Shown here in pieces: positions 23,776-35,300 of a DNA stretch of 64,000 nucleotides. Position 1 is the stretch's first letter. Each line of letters starts with the position of its first letter. Source of the DNA: Hyphodiscus hymeniophilus. Taxonomy: Eukaryota > Ascomycota > Leotiomycetes > Helotiales > Hyphodiscaceae. Under the pieces are notes generated by a model. It saw nothing but the letters and a program-made list of their open reading frames with translations, did no database searches and had not been told where the DNA came from. The translations under genes and the position numbers were made by a program. The stretch lies in the NCBI GenBank assembly GCA_016508695.1, contig VNKQ01000016.1, positions 372,001-436,000 of the forward strand. Reading direction: 5' to 3'.

Positions 23776-25774
23776 ATGTCGACGTCCCAGAGACAGCAAC
23801 CGGGTCTGGCATGCGAAGAATGTCGCCTGAGAAAGGTCAGATGTGATCGGCAGAGACCAAAGTGTGGAAGATGCGCCCTCACGGGTACCGACTGTGAGAT
23901 AGCATGTCAATCAGCACCCAGAGGTCCCAAGACGGGGAGCGTCAAAGCGCTGCGGAGTCGGATAGGTACGTTCTGTGTTAGCCTACCACTCTCCCGGAAC
24001 TCATGATGTTGGTGGCACTGTAGTTGTACAGTGCTTCGTTACCATTAGGCTGGAACTGAATATCTAATGCTTCTCATCCTGGCAGTCACAATTGAGGAAC
24101 AGCTACGTGCAATAGCGCCGCCTGAGGCACTCTCCAATGGAGGCAGCGTTCTTGACTTAGTCACCGACTCCGAGGCTTCCAATGGTGGGTCCTCGCCCGC
24201 GGAGTCAAGTAGCGACGAGAAGCGCAATGCTTCTCCCAATATTCATGCGTCAGCGACGCCGGAGCTGTATCTCACTGCACAAGATCTGAGCAGCCCGCCG
24301 TCCAATACGCAGAGGATCACGCTGATTCCCGAATTGATGCAAACGGATCTGTACGTCAACATTCATGCGGAACTCTTATTGGACAAGAGTGCGCCGATTG
24401 ACTGATGGAGTGTAGGGAGCAACTATATTTTGACAGAGTTCACCCCATTGTGCCAATGCTTGATAGGTCACGCTACTTTGCGTGGAGTAGGAACTCGGAG
24501 ACTAATGAGCATCAGACTACTCTGCAATATGCTATGTGGACACTGACTATGGCACTCTCGTCCCAGCTTGACCATATGAGAGACATGTTGTACATGGAAA
24601 CACGACGAAAACTAGAACACTCAGACCATTGCCAGAAAGACACTGGTACCATATACATAGAGGAGGTTCAGGCCTGGATTTTAATCGCATACTATGAATT
24701 TCTTCGCTGTAACTATCGGCGGGGTTGGCTAAGTGCAGGAAGAATCTTCCGCTTAATCCAGCTACTGAGACTGCACGAGATCGACCGTCCCCGCGCCTCT
24801 GTGGAACCTATTGCAGAGGACGCCCGTGTCATGGAAGAGAAGCGGAGGACATTCTGGGTTGCTTACTGTCTCGATCGCCTGGTCAGTCTTTCCAACGGAT
24901 TCCCGTTGACGCTTAATGAAGAAACGGTAAGCAAGGATCTTGCACTCACCAAGGATATCCTTCGGCAGCTCACCTCACTAACTATTGCCTATCCTTAGAT
25001 TTGCACTCTAATGCCAGCGTCAGAGTCTGAACTTTCAACTACTTCTTCCGCGCAAGTATGCTTTCTCGCAGAAGCCATGAACAACCAGGGGATGAACTCA
25101 CTGTCTCCACTTGCTGTGTGCGCCACTATGATCACTACGTACGGGCGTGCACTATCCCATAAACAAGTCTCAACCTTCGAACAAACATACGCAGATCACT
25201 TCTCTGATTTCTGGATGCGCCATGAGTGGATCGATAGTGTACTGACGCAAATGATAGAGAGCTTCTCGCAAAATCACCCATTCGTCTCCGTATCCGACGA
25301 CCCATTGACCATTTTTAACTTCATGATAACACAAGCCACCATCATCTCCCTTTGCAAGGCAATAGAACAACTAGATGAGGTGCAGCAGCAGATAAGTATT
25401 CATAATGAATACCAGGCAAGAGCTCTACACGCGGCCCGAGAAATAGCACGCCTCTCCAGAGATATCGGATTTTTCAAGGTAAGCACTCACACTATCATTG
25501 CTGCCGGCTCACACGATACTGATTATACTAGGCTCATACTTTCATGCCCTTCACGATTTTCCTCGGGGCTGAACGGCTGCTTCTACATCGTAGCATCTGC
25601 CTCCACACCAAGCAAGGAAAAGCAGTACAACAGGGAGACGAGTCTCTGGAATCAGATCTCCAGGCCTGTATGGGAGCTTTGCGTGGCCTGCAGACGGTCA
25701 ACAATCTTGCTAAACTTCATCTGCAACTCTTAGAGACTACAGGTAGCGAGGAGATCCATTCTATGTCGACGTAA
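23776..25774 (+). CDS. Zn2Cys6 transcription factor TF3 (intact)
   Basis: Five exons start at ATG 23776. The zinc cluster has Cys13, Cys16, Cys23, Cys30, Cys33 and Cys40 (CEECRLRKVRC...RPKCGRC...TDC) with the linker APRGPKTGSVKAL. A short acidic/serine-rich region follows, then EQLYFDRVHPIVPML, LQYAMWTLTMALSSQL, RRGWLSAGRIFRLIQLLRLHEID, RTFWVAYCLDRLVS and a C-terminus containing QTVNNLAKLHLQLLE. Introns: after the codon for RI near 23966, inside DL near 24352 (ending AGTGTAG at 24413), after EET near 24927, and after FFK near 25479. These positions are the same as in TF1 and TF2, so the genes arose by duplication. It is transcribed toward the P450 and HR-PKS1. It is a good candidate for the regulator of the right half of the cluster; this is inferred from position only. 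Confidence 0.9.
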
Positions 25775-26436
25775 AAGATAGATTTACTTCTTGCACCTAC
25801 TGATTTTCTGTGAGGCACAAAAACTAGTAATGTAATACGAGAACAAAGGCAGCTAATATTATTAGGCCTTACAAATAATAAAGAATTTAAGCAATAAACA
25901 ACTTCTTGTGTAATAGTTACGCCCTTTTTTATACTTAGTTTATAACCTGTGCTGTTGTAGTGCGTCTGAAGTGTAAAGAATTGCCTAAGTACAGCTAACA
26001 GAGTCCACGTGACCATCCTTATTTGGTGTTCTTGGATATTGAAAACAAACAGGTCTTTCACGACTCTAATCATGTTCTGTCCTCGGTGGCCTTCTATTTC
26101 GCCACACGTCGTTGAAAGACGCCTAAGCGAATATTTCGGTTACTGCCGTCGTAGAAACTCCGTCGGAAAACTGGGAACAATAAGCTACCCGACATAGCCG
26201 ACATAGATACTCCGTCCGAGTCCATCGTGCATGACTGCATAAATTCTCTCTACTAAATTTGACAAGCGGTCAGAGTCTTGATTGATTGTTGTTCGTGAGT
26301 AATTAGTGTATTGGGGAACGCGGAAAATAGACTCTATCTTTTACATTCACGCCACGTATATATCTCTCAACTCCTATGACAGTTTTGCCTCTTTCAGTTT
26401 TTTAGTTTTCTGACATTATACGTATTGGAGTTGACC
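25775..26436. other. Promoter region of the P450
   Basis: No gene is supported here. It contains AGAAACTCCG (26153-26162) running into TCGGAAAAC and, 42 bases on, GATACTCCGTCCGAG (26206-26220). Confidence 0.55.
26153..26162 (+). promoter_or_regulatory. AGAAACTCCG motif
   Basis: Exact copy 275 bp upstream of the P450 start. It continues as TCGG, so the local sequence is CTCCGTCGG, an everted CCG/CGG pair of the kind bound by Zn2Cys6 dimers (inference). Confidence 0.55.
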
Positions 26437-28299
26437 ATGGCGTCTGAATTCCACCTCAGGGATTTCTTTGCTAGTTCTGAATATTCTTCATATGCTATCC
26501 TTTCTATCCTTTCCGCTGTAGCCATTTTCGCAGTCTTAAATTATCCAAAGCGTTCAAATGGAGCCGAAGATATCCCAATGTTTGCTCCAGAACCATCGGA
26601 GAGGGGAAACTATAAGAAACGATGGCAATTAGATAGCGCCAATTTGCTCAAGGAGGCATACCAAAAGGTATTTGAGACGAGGAGAGCGTACTTGCGATTG
26701 CGGCTATTTACAATTCAGTAGTTTCACACTCGTCCTTTCAGAATTTGGACCACTGAGGGCTATCAGATTGGTATTCATCCAAAATATGTGGAGGAAATCA
26801 AAATGTTGCCAGACACAATCCTTGTGTCTGCGCTACGAAAGGTATAGAGAGAAAATTGCGTCTTTAGAGTCAGGAGTAATACTGACTCCGTGAGTGATAG
26901 TTTCTTCTAGGAAACTATCTGTGGCCCGTTGAGCAGTGGAAATTAGAATATCCGCACATCGTTGTAAAGAATGATTTAGCTAAGAACTTGCGTGCGTCAC
27001 TTAACAATCTCGAGCGTATACGTCAGGATTGCTAATCTCAAGCTGTCAGAAAATCTGTTTCCAGATATAAGGGATGTGATTGATTATAGCTTGCCTCGAG
27101 ACTTCCCAGATTGCAAAGGTGTGTATATGTAACTTTGAAAGCTGGAGTTTGCGTTAATCCGGTGATATAGACTGGACCCCAGTTCACGTTCATCCAAGAG
27201 TAGTGCGACTGGTAAGTCGAGTTAGCACGAGAGTTTTCGTCGGCAATGGCATGGAGAGGAACGATGACTGGATGGAAATCAGTACCAATGTAAGTACTGT
27301 AAGAGTGAGAATCAGATCATCATCTAACAGGTCTATTAAAGTACACGAAAACCATTTACATGGCTTCTGCAAAACTGAGATATTTCCATCCCATTTTTCG
27401 CCCGCTCGTTCAGTACTTCATACCCGAGCTCCGCACCTGTTGGCAGTCCAATCGCCGAGCACAAGAGCTTCTCGCTCCAATTATCGCAAAAAGGCAGGTC
27501 GAAGAAAAGAACGATGACTACAAAAAACCCATTGATTCTATTCAGTGGGTGCGAGATCTTGCCCCAGAGCCAGACAGGAGCGATGCGCACTTGCACGGGA
27601 TTATACAGCTAGCGATCGCATCGGCAAGCGTGGGTAGTACAAGTCACTTGATCACGAACATCATTTTCAACCTCGCAACATGGCCAGAATACCAGACTAT
27701 GCTGAAAAAGGAGATAGATGATACTTTAGTCGAAGCCGGTGGCAAGTGGACGGCGGACAGTATGGGACAGTTGAAGAAGCTGGAGAGTTTCATGAAGGAA
27801 TCATTCAGACAAAATGGACATGTGACTAGTAAGTTGATGTTTTTCTTCTACAATTGATTGATCAAGTCATTAAACATAATGAACAGCGACATTCCAGCGT
27901 CTAGCGCTCAAGGATATCAATCTCTCCGACGGCACACATATTCCTGCCAACACCATGATATTCACTCCCGCATTTGCTATTGCCAATGACGCAAATATCT
28001 ACCAAGAGCCAGAGACCTTTGACGGTTTGCGTTACTACAACCTTCGAAAGCGTTCGCCGGAGGACGAGAAAAAGTTCCAGTTTACTACTGTCAATAAAGA
28101 GCAGATGCAATTTGGAATGGGTAGACACGCATGTTCTGGACGTTGGATGGCAAATTATCAGATCAAGCTAGCTCTTGCGGCCTTGATCTGCAAGTACGAG
28201 TTTAAGCTGAAGGATGGTGTAAGGCCAAAAAATACTTCGTTCATGACCAATCTACACCCAGATCTCAAGGCGGAAATATTGTTCAAGAATAGGAAGTAG
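26437..28299 (+). CDS. Cytochrome P450 monooxygenase
   Basis: This is a microsomal P450 of roughly 500 aa in about eight exons. The start MASEFHLRDFF is followed by a hydrophobic anchor (YAILSILSAVAIFAVLNY). Further on are IWTTEGYQIGIHPKYVEEIK, HIVVKNDLAKNL, LVSRVSTRVFVGNG, YFHPIFRPLVQYFIPE, the ExxR helix ESFR, and the haem-binding loop FGMGRHACSGRW with the cysteine ligand. The I-helix reads IASASVGSTSHL, so the usual acid/Thr pair is not evident. In this fungal family the acid is often already replaced. Introns with good signals join the parts in frame; one uses an acceptor AAG (before YTKTIYMAS) and one gives ETRRA-IWTTEG. The enzyme probably oxidises the polyketide scaffold; the position attacked cannot be told. 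It is in the same orientation as HR-PKS1. Confidence 0.88.
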
Positions 28300-29360
28300 G
28301 TGTATCGAAGGATTCAGACTTGATAGATTTAGCTTTAGATTGATATGCTATCTATTTCAACTGCCTGCTTTCATCTTGTACTTCAATCTCAACGTACTTC
28401 ACTTCGACTGGAAACCCCACTCGTAAATTATGTAAATTCCCTTGAGGATAGAGGATGTCACATCATTAGAGTTCTGTATGTTCTTCAACTTCAACGTTTT
28501 CTCATGGTTTCTAGGATAAAAGCTAAAGACAGTACCAGGAAGTGTACATGTTCGAATGGGTTTCCCAGTCATAACTCTGTGACGGTTCGGAGTTTCTTAG
28601 CTATATTTAGAAGGATCTGAATAGTCGGCAGAGTGATTGCCATATATAGGAGCTATCACCCCTGGCGTGGTTTCAACACCTCCCAGCTTCAGGAGAGTAC
28701 TAATCAGGATGCTGATTGATTTTTGGGATACGTCTACTGTTGCTAATTTTTTAAGGTAAGGCCCCCGTATTGTAGTCTGTATCCACTATACTAAACATCA
28801 TGAAGCTAAGATATTACCCACGAAACAGTGTTCAGTGCGCTCCTTACACGCTACACGCAATAGCTATTGCGGGGTGTGCTGTAAGAGGCAGGTGATGCAA
28901 ATACGGATGATGAGCTTTTTATTACCGGCTTACGGTGATGCTACACATTCATTCACACAGATCGCTTGTCATATGCCGGTGGTCGGTGGGTCCGGAGTTT
29001 AGTAAAATGTGTCTCTGTGTTGCGCTGCTTACCCGCCTGAAACCCTGCTTTGATTGCCTATGCTAAACCAATTTCTTGAAAACTCCGTAATCAGTAGATC
29101 TGACTGAGAACTGAACAACCAATAGTACCTTCGATATTGAAGGTGGTAGTTACGTCTGACTGCGTCAATACATAGCGGTGTAGCAATGCACTGTTTGAAG
29201 TAATCACCTTGGTTGCTATTGACTTTGTAGCATTTAGCAGAAATGCTAGGTATTATCCCATCAAATATTGTGTCCTTCTTCATCCCTGAAACTGTGATAT
29301 AAGGGCCGGTGTGTCTTCACTTGAGGCAGACAGCCATTATCCGAACCAGCCTATTCAACA
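28300..29360. other. Promoter region of HR-PKS1
   Basis: No gene is supported here. It holds GAAAACTCCG at 29078-29087 and a minus-strand TAAACTCCGGAC at 28989-29001. Confidence 0.5.
29078..29087 (+). promoter_or_regulatory. GAAAACTCCG motif (variant)
   Basis: It lies 274 bp upstream of the HR-PKS1 start, nearly the same distance as the copy before the P450. A second AAACTCCG lies about 80 bp further upstream on the other strand. Confidence 0.5.
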
Positions 29361-32300
29361 ATGGGGGTGAACAATGACGCAAACGGTTATTCCAATCAAG
29401 CCAATGGTAGAAATGGTTTTGAACCACCTGTCAATGGCCAGAGAAATGATCGAACCGCCAATGGAACTTCTGGGGAAGCCCACGGAGCCAACGGAACTAT
29501 GAATGGAGGTTCGAACGGGACTTCGAATGGGATTTCGAACGGGACTTCGAAGTTACCATCACAGGAACTAGATCGTCGAGAGCAGATCCCGATAGCTATA
29601 TGTGGTATGGGAATGAGATTGCCAGGTGGAATTCACAACGATCATGATTTTTACGACTTTCTCATCAACAAAGGGGATGCTCGAACGGAAGTAGGAGAAG
29701 ACCGATATAACATCAATGCATATTACAGCCCGCATGGAAAGTTAGGGACCGTTAACACCAAACATGGCTATTTTGTGAATGACGTAGACCTCTCGAATCT
29801 TGATTTATCCATGTTCAGCCTTACAGCTGCTCAAGCAGAGCAAATGGATCCGAATCAAAGACTGGTCCTAGAGGTAGTGCGAGAAACTTTCGAAAGTGCA
29901 GGCGAAGCAGAATGGCGTGGCAAAAATATTGGTACTTATGTCGGCATGTTCTCGGAGGATTGGCAAGACTTTCATCAGAAAGATGTACAAGAGTACAACC
30001 CTCACTCAATTTTGGGTGGCCTTGACTTTGCGTTGCCTAATCGAATATCTTATGAATATGATCTTAAAGGACCCAGGTATGTTTCAATAATGCGTCACAT
30101 CACAAGGTGTGTTAAAATCACGTCTAACATACATGCAGTTTGATCATCAAGACAGCTTGTTCGGCAGCAGGGGTAGCGCTACATCAGGCGTCGGATGCGA
30201 TTCGGCTAGGATCAATTGATTCTGCAATTGTTTGCGGAACTAATCTGATTATGGCTCCAGGGATGACCATTGGCATGAGTATGCAAATGGCACTCTCTCC
30301 TGAGGGATCATCCAAGTCCTTTGATGCTTCTGCAGACGGATACGCTCGCGGTGAGGCAGTAAATGCTCTCTATATCAAGCGTCTAGATTTGGCAGTGCGG
30401 GACGGAAATCCCATTCGAGCAATCCTTCGCGGGTCTGCCACCAATGCGTAAGTGATTTCGATTTTCCCATCAGTAAAATCACTCGCAAGTTACTATAGCT
30501 GTACTACATTGGAATTTACGTTAAGGAGGAGTTCTTGAGGAATATATTATGAAGAGAGCAAGGCTCAGTCCAGCAAACCCAACTCTGAAAGTCACCGCTG
30601 ACCCCAATATGTTATCTGTAGTGATGGAAAAACCAATGGAATGTCGGTGCCAAATACCGATGCGCACGAAGCTGTGATCCGCCAGGCTTATAGTATGGCA
30701 GGTTTGGATATGTCAGAAACGGTAATGGTAGAGGCTCACGGCACAGGCACAAAAGTTGGTGATCCACTTGAAGCCAAAGCAATTGGAAAATGCTTCAGAG
30801 AAAACGGTGCCTTTCTTGGAGCCGTAAGTTAACTTGTATTCAAACGTGATTTCAATGCTAAGAATCACAGATAAAACCCAACCTTGGACACAGCGAAGGA
30901 GCGGCTGCACTTACGAGTATAATGAAAGCAATTGTGTCCCTCGAGCAACGCACTATCATTCCAAATATCAAGTTCAATACTCCAAATCCCGCAAGTGGGT
31001 AGTTCACTCCCGTTTAAGCATATAGACTATGGCTAATTATGCATAGTTCCGTGGGAAGCTGACAAATTGGTCGTACCTGTGGAACCGACTCCATGGCCAA
31101 AAGATAAGGCAGAAAGAATCAGTGTTAACTCATACGGAATTGGTGGCTCAAATGCTCATGTAACATCCAGAAAAAACTGAAGATGTATACTATCAGCTGA
31201 CTATCATGCTAGTTTATCATCGACTCGGCTGCGTCTTTTGGTCTTGATGCACCGCACTCTCAATCAAGGTTAATTGCTAAACAGCAAAAGCCACGTGGTG
31301 ATCTTTTACTGTTTTCTGCAAACCATACTGAGTCGTTAAAACGTGTTGGTGAGAATATGAAAGCCTATATGGATATCCATCCAGATCGTCTTGAAGATTT
31401 AGCATATACACTTGCTCACAGAAGGGAGCACCTCAAGTTGAGAAGTTATGGCGTGATCAGAAATGAAGATAGGCCTTTCGAAATCTCGGCTCAGACCAAG
31501 TTTCAAGGTCCACGAGATGCCACTTTTGTATTCACTGGTCAAGGTGCACAATGGTAATACTACTTTTTCCTTTTCCCCCCGAAAGCGTATTGCTCTTAAA
31601 TGAGAGATTATGCTTACTGCAGAGTTTCTTAGGGCCCATATGGGTAAAGAGTTAATTCTTCAGTACCCATCTGTTCTTGACAATATTCGATCTATGGATA
31701 AAGTCCTGCAAGGGCTGCAACAGGCCCCATCTTGGTCAATCGAGGGTAACAAACGCTCATATCATTGTCTGGATCTATAATGACTTCGTGAAACAGACAT
31801 CCTTTTGAACTCAGATGATCCCAAACTTCTTGGCAAAGCTGCTTTCTCTCAGCCGCTCTGCACGGCCTTACAAGTTGCTTTAGTTGATCTCTTTGCTACT
31901 TGGGGCATTACCCCTTCTGCAGTCATCGGCCATTCCAGCGGTGAAATCGGAGCCGCGTATGCAGCAGGTGTTTTAACCTCCGCAGAGGCAATCATAGCCG
32001 CTTATTATCGTGGTTATGTTTGCAGAACCCCACAGAAGTCTGGAGGAATGGCTGCTATTGGCTTGGGTAGAGAAGATGTTGCCAAGTATCTTGCTCCCGG
32101 AGTTGGAGTTGCCTGTGAAAACAGCAAATCTAATGTCACTCTTTCTGGAGATACAGAAACTTTGGCAGGAATCATGGCTACTATCAAGGAGGAGAAACCA
32201 GACATACTTGTCAGAAAATTACAGGTTGAAATGGCTTATCATTCCCGTAAGTCCTCCCCTCAGTCCCAGGTGCTATGCCTTTTTTGTTTTCGACGGGCAG

Positions 32301-35300
32301 CACAATCGAGATATTTTGCTTCAATGGATATGACAACGCATAATGAAGCAATCATTCATCCGCAGAATTACCATTATCATGAATGTCATTGACTGACTAA
32401 GATAGATCATATGACACTTGTTGGAGACCACTATCGCGAGCTCATAACGAAACATCTCTCGCCTCGCACCCCTACGATACCGTTTTACTCCAGCGTAAAA
32501 TCGAAAGTCTTAAAAAACGCCTCCGATTTTGGACCTCAGTACTGGCAAGATAACCTAGAAAGCCCAGTTTTGTTCCATTCCGCCGCAAAAGCACTCGTTG
32601 CGGCGAATGAACGCGGCGTACACCTGGAGATCGGCCCTCACGCAGCCCTTGGTGGTCCTTTGAGGCAAATTTACAAAGACGCCCCAGCAGCTACGATCAA
32701 TTATGTTTCTGCACTCATACGTAACAAAGATGATGTTAGCTCATTCTTGGAAGCGGTAGGCCAGCTGTGGGCGCTTGGGGTTCCCATCTCTTATCCATTT
32801 GACGCCCAAACCGCTAATGTACTTCCCGATCTGCCTACATATCCTTGGCATCATGAAAAGAGCTATTGGTCCGAAACGAGAGTCATGAAAAATTGGAGAT
32901 TTAGAAAGCACCTTCCTCACGATCTCCTTGGACTCCGAACTCTTGAAGGAAGTGAAATTTCACCTACATGGAGAAATATTTTGAGACTCGGAGATGTCCC
33001 GTGGCTGAGCGATCATCGAGTGGGTAACGATATTGTATTTCCTGGAGCTGCTTACATCGCCATAGCCGGAGAAGCTATCTTTCAGATCACTGAAACTCGA
33101 GAGTATACCGTGCGAGATATCGAATTGAGCAAAGCCATGGTTGTCTATAATGATAAACCCCTGGAGATTATCACGAATCTTCAACCTCAAAGGCTCACCT
33201 CCACTTTAACCAGTGAATGGTATGAATTTCAGGTTCTTTCATTCGATGGAGCCACATGGAATAAGCATTGCTCTGGACTTGTTCGAAGCGGTCGGGCTTC
33301 ACCACTTCCAGCAAAGAGAACCGAAAGTCTTGATAGACAAGTGTCAACCTCACGGTGGTATACAACTATGTCCAGAGTTGGCCTGAATTACGGACAAAGA
33401 TTTTCTGGGCTCAAGAACATAACCGCTAGTGTTGTTGCGAACGTAGCTGGCGGGGACGTCGTTGACGAGCAGGGCGTTGAAGAGTCTTTGTACATGATTC
33501 ATCCAGCAACGCTGGACCAAATCTTCCAGACTTTCACAGTGGCATCCACCAAGGGAATTCACCGAGACTTGAAAACTTTAGCCCTCCCGACCTTCATCGA
33601 GGAAATTTACGTCGGAGACGCAACCAAAAAGGTTATCGGGGTCAATAGTGCTACTGTTGCTGGCCGATCTGGCACTGATAAAGGAGATTCATATGGAACA
33701 TCAGAAAACGAAACAGTGTTTTACATCAAAGGGTTCCAACGGGCACCCATGGGGATAGAAAAGCCATTTGAACCGAACACGCTTCAACTTCAATGGAAGC
33801 CACATTTCGACTTTCTGAAAGCCGCAGACCTGATGGAACTGAAACATGATATAAAAGAGCAATTCGAACATCTGGAGAAGCTGTATGTTCTTTGCGCAAT
33901 TGAGTCAAGGAGTGCGATCGTGGGTCTCAAAAGTGCCCAACCTCATTTCGAAACGTTTGGCGCTTGGTTAGGCCAAGAATTTGAGCGCTTTCAGCAACCC
34001 AACTTTCCTTTGGTCGGAGATTCTGCAGATCTTGTTCGTATGAGTTCTTCTGAGCGGCAAGAGCTTATTCCGAAAGTGCTTGAGCAATGTAAAGCCAGTG
34101 GTTGCTGGGCTCCAGCGACGGCCGTTTACCTTGGCTTTGTTGAAGCAGGAAATATTTTCGAAGGCCGAACCGACTATCTCGACCTCGTGCTTCAAGATGG
34201 AGTGCTCACAGGCATATATGATTGGTACAATGATATCTGGGAATTCAAAAACTACATGCAACTTTTGGGACATCTCAAACCGCAAATGAAAATCCTCGAG
34301 ATAGGTGCAGGAACTGGTGGTCTGACATACAAACTCCTTGAGCATCTCAAGTCAGACTTCGGAGAGCGCCTATACTTGAAGTATACCTATACAGACATTT
34401 CATCCGGGTTCTTTGTTCAAGCAAAGGAGAGATTCAAGGATTATGAAGGCATCGAGTATAAGGCTCTGGACATATCCAAGAATCCCTTGGAGCAAGGTTT
34501 TAACGCCGGCGAATACGACCTCATTCTGGCGTCGAATGTATGTATCAATACCTCTGCTCTGAAACAACTCTTTCTAATACTCATGACAGGTCTTGCATGC
34601 CACTCCATCTCTCCACGAAACTCTGTCAAACGTCAGAACTCTGCTTCGGCAAGATGGCCAGCTTCTTATGCAAGAGTTGTGCCCCGGTTAGTGAATCACC
34701 CGCAGTTTTTTGGACTGTACTAACTCGAAGCAGTAACGCGAGCCATCAATTTCATAATGGTAAGTCTTTGTTGCACCCGTTATCTGTTTACCTCACAACA
34801 TCCTTCTTTCATTTGGACTTCGTCAGTTATGGACTACAAATGAGTATACTAGGACGAGTGTCCATCTGTGACTGTTGTCCCTCGTTGAAAATGCTTAGTA
34901 CTTTGCTTATTTAATTTTAGGGTCCATTCTCTGGTTGGTGGGAAGGTGCAGCGGATGGTCGGGTCGATAGTCCATTCATAGCACCATGCGAATGGGACAG
35001 GCGACTACGGCTTGCTGGCTTTGCTGGGTGCGACTCAGTATCTTTAGATTATGAGGCACCCTACACTTACCAGGCAAACATCGTTGCAAAACCCGAGCTC
35101 AAAACACAAGAATCTCGGAAAATCACCTTACTACGAGGTTCCGAGCAAATCCCATTCATTGCAGAGGTTGAAGATGTGCTTCGAAGACGTGGCATCGAGT
35201 TTGAGCAATATCAATGGGGCCAGGAGCTTCCTACAGACCAGGATATCATTTCCTTTATGGACCTTGGAGAAAAGCCCATACTTCAGGACATAAACAAACA

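Noticed and set aside
30139..30180. KS active site KTACSAAG in HR-PKS1 instead of DTACSS
   Set aside because: The catalytic Cys is present and K/R-TACS or GCS variants are common in fungal HR-PKSs, so it is not an anomaly.
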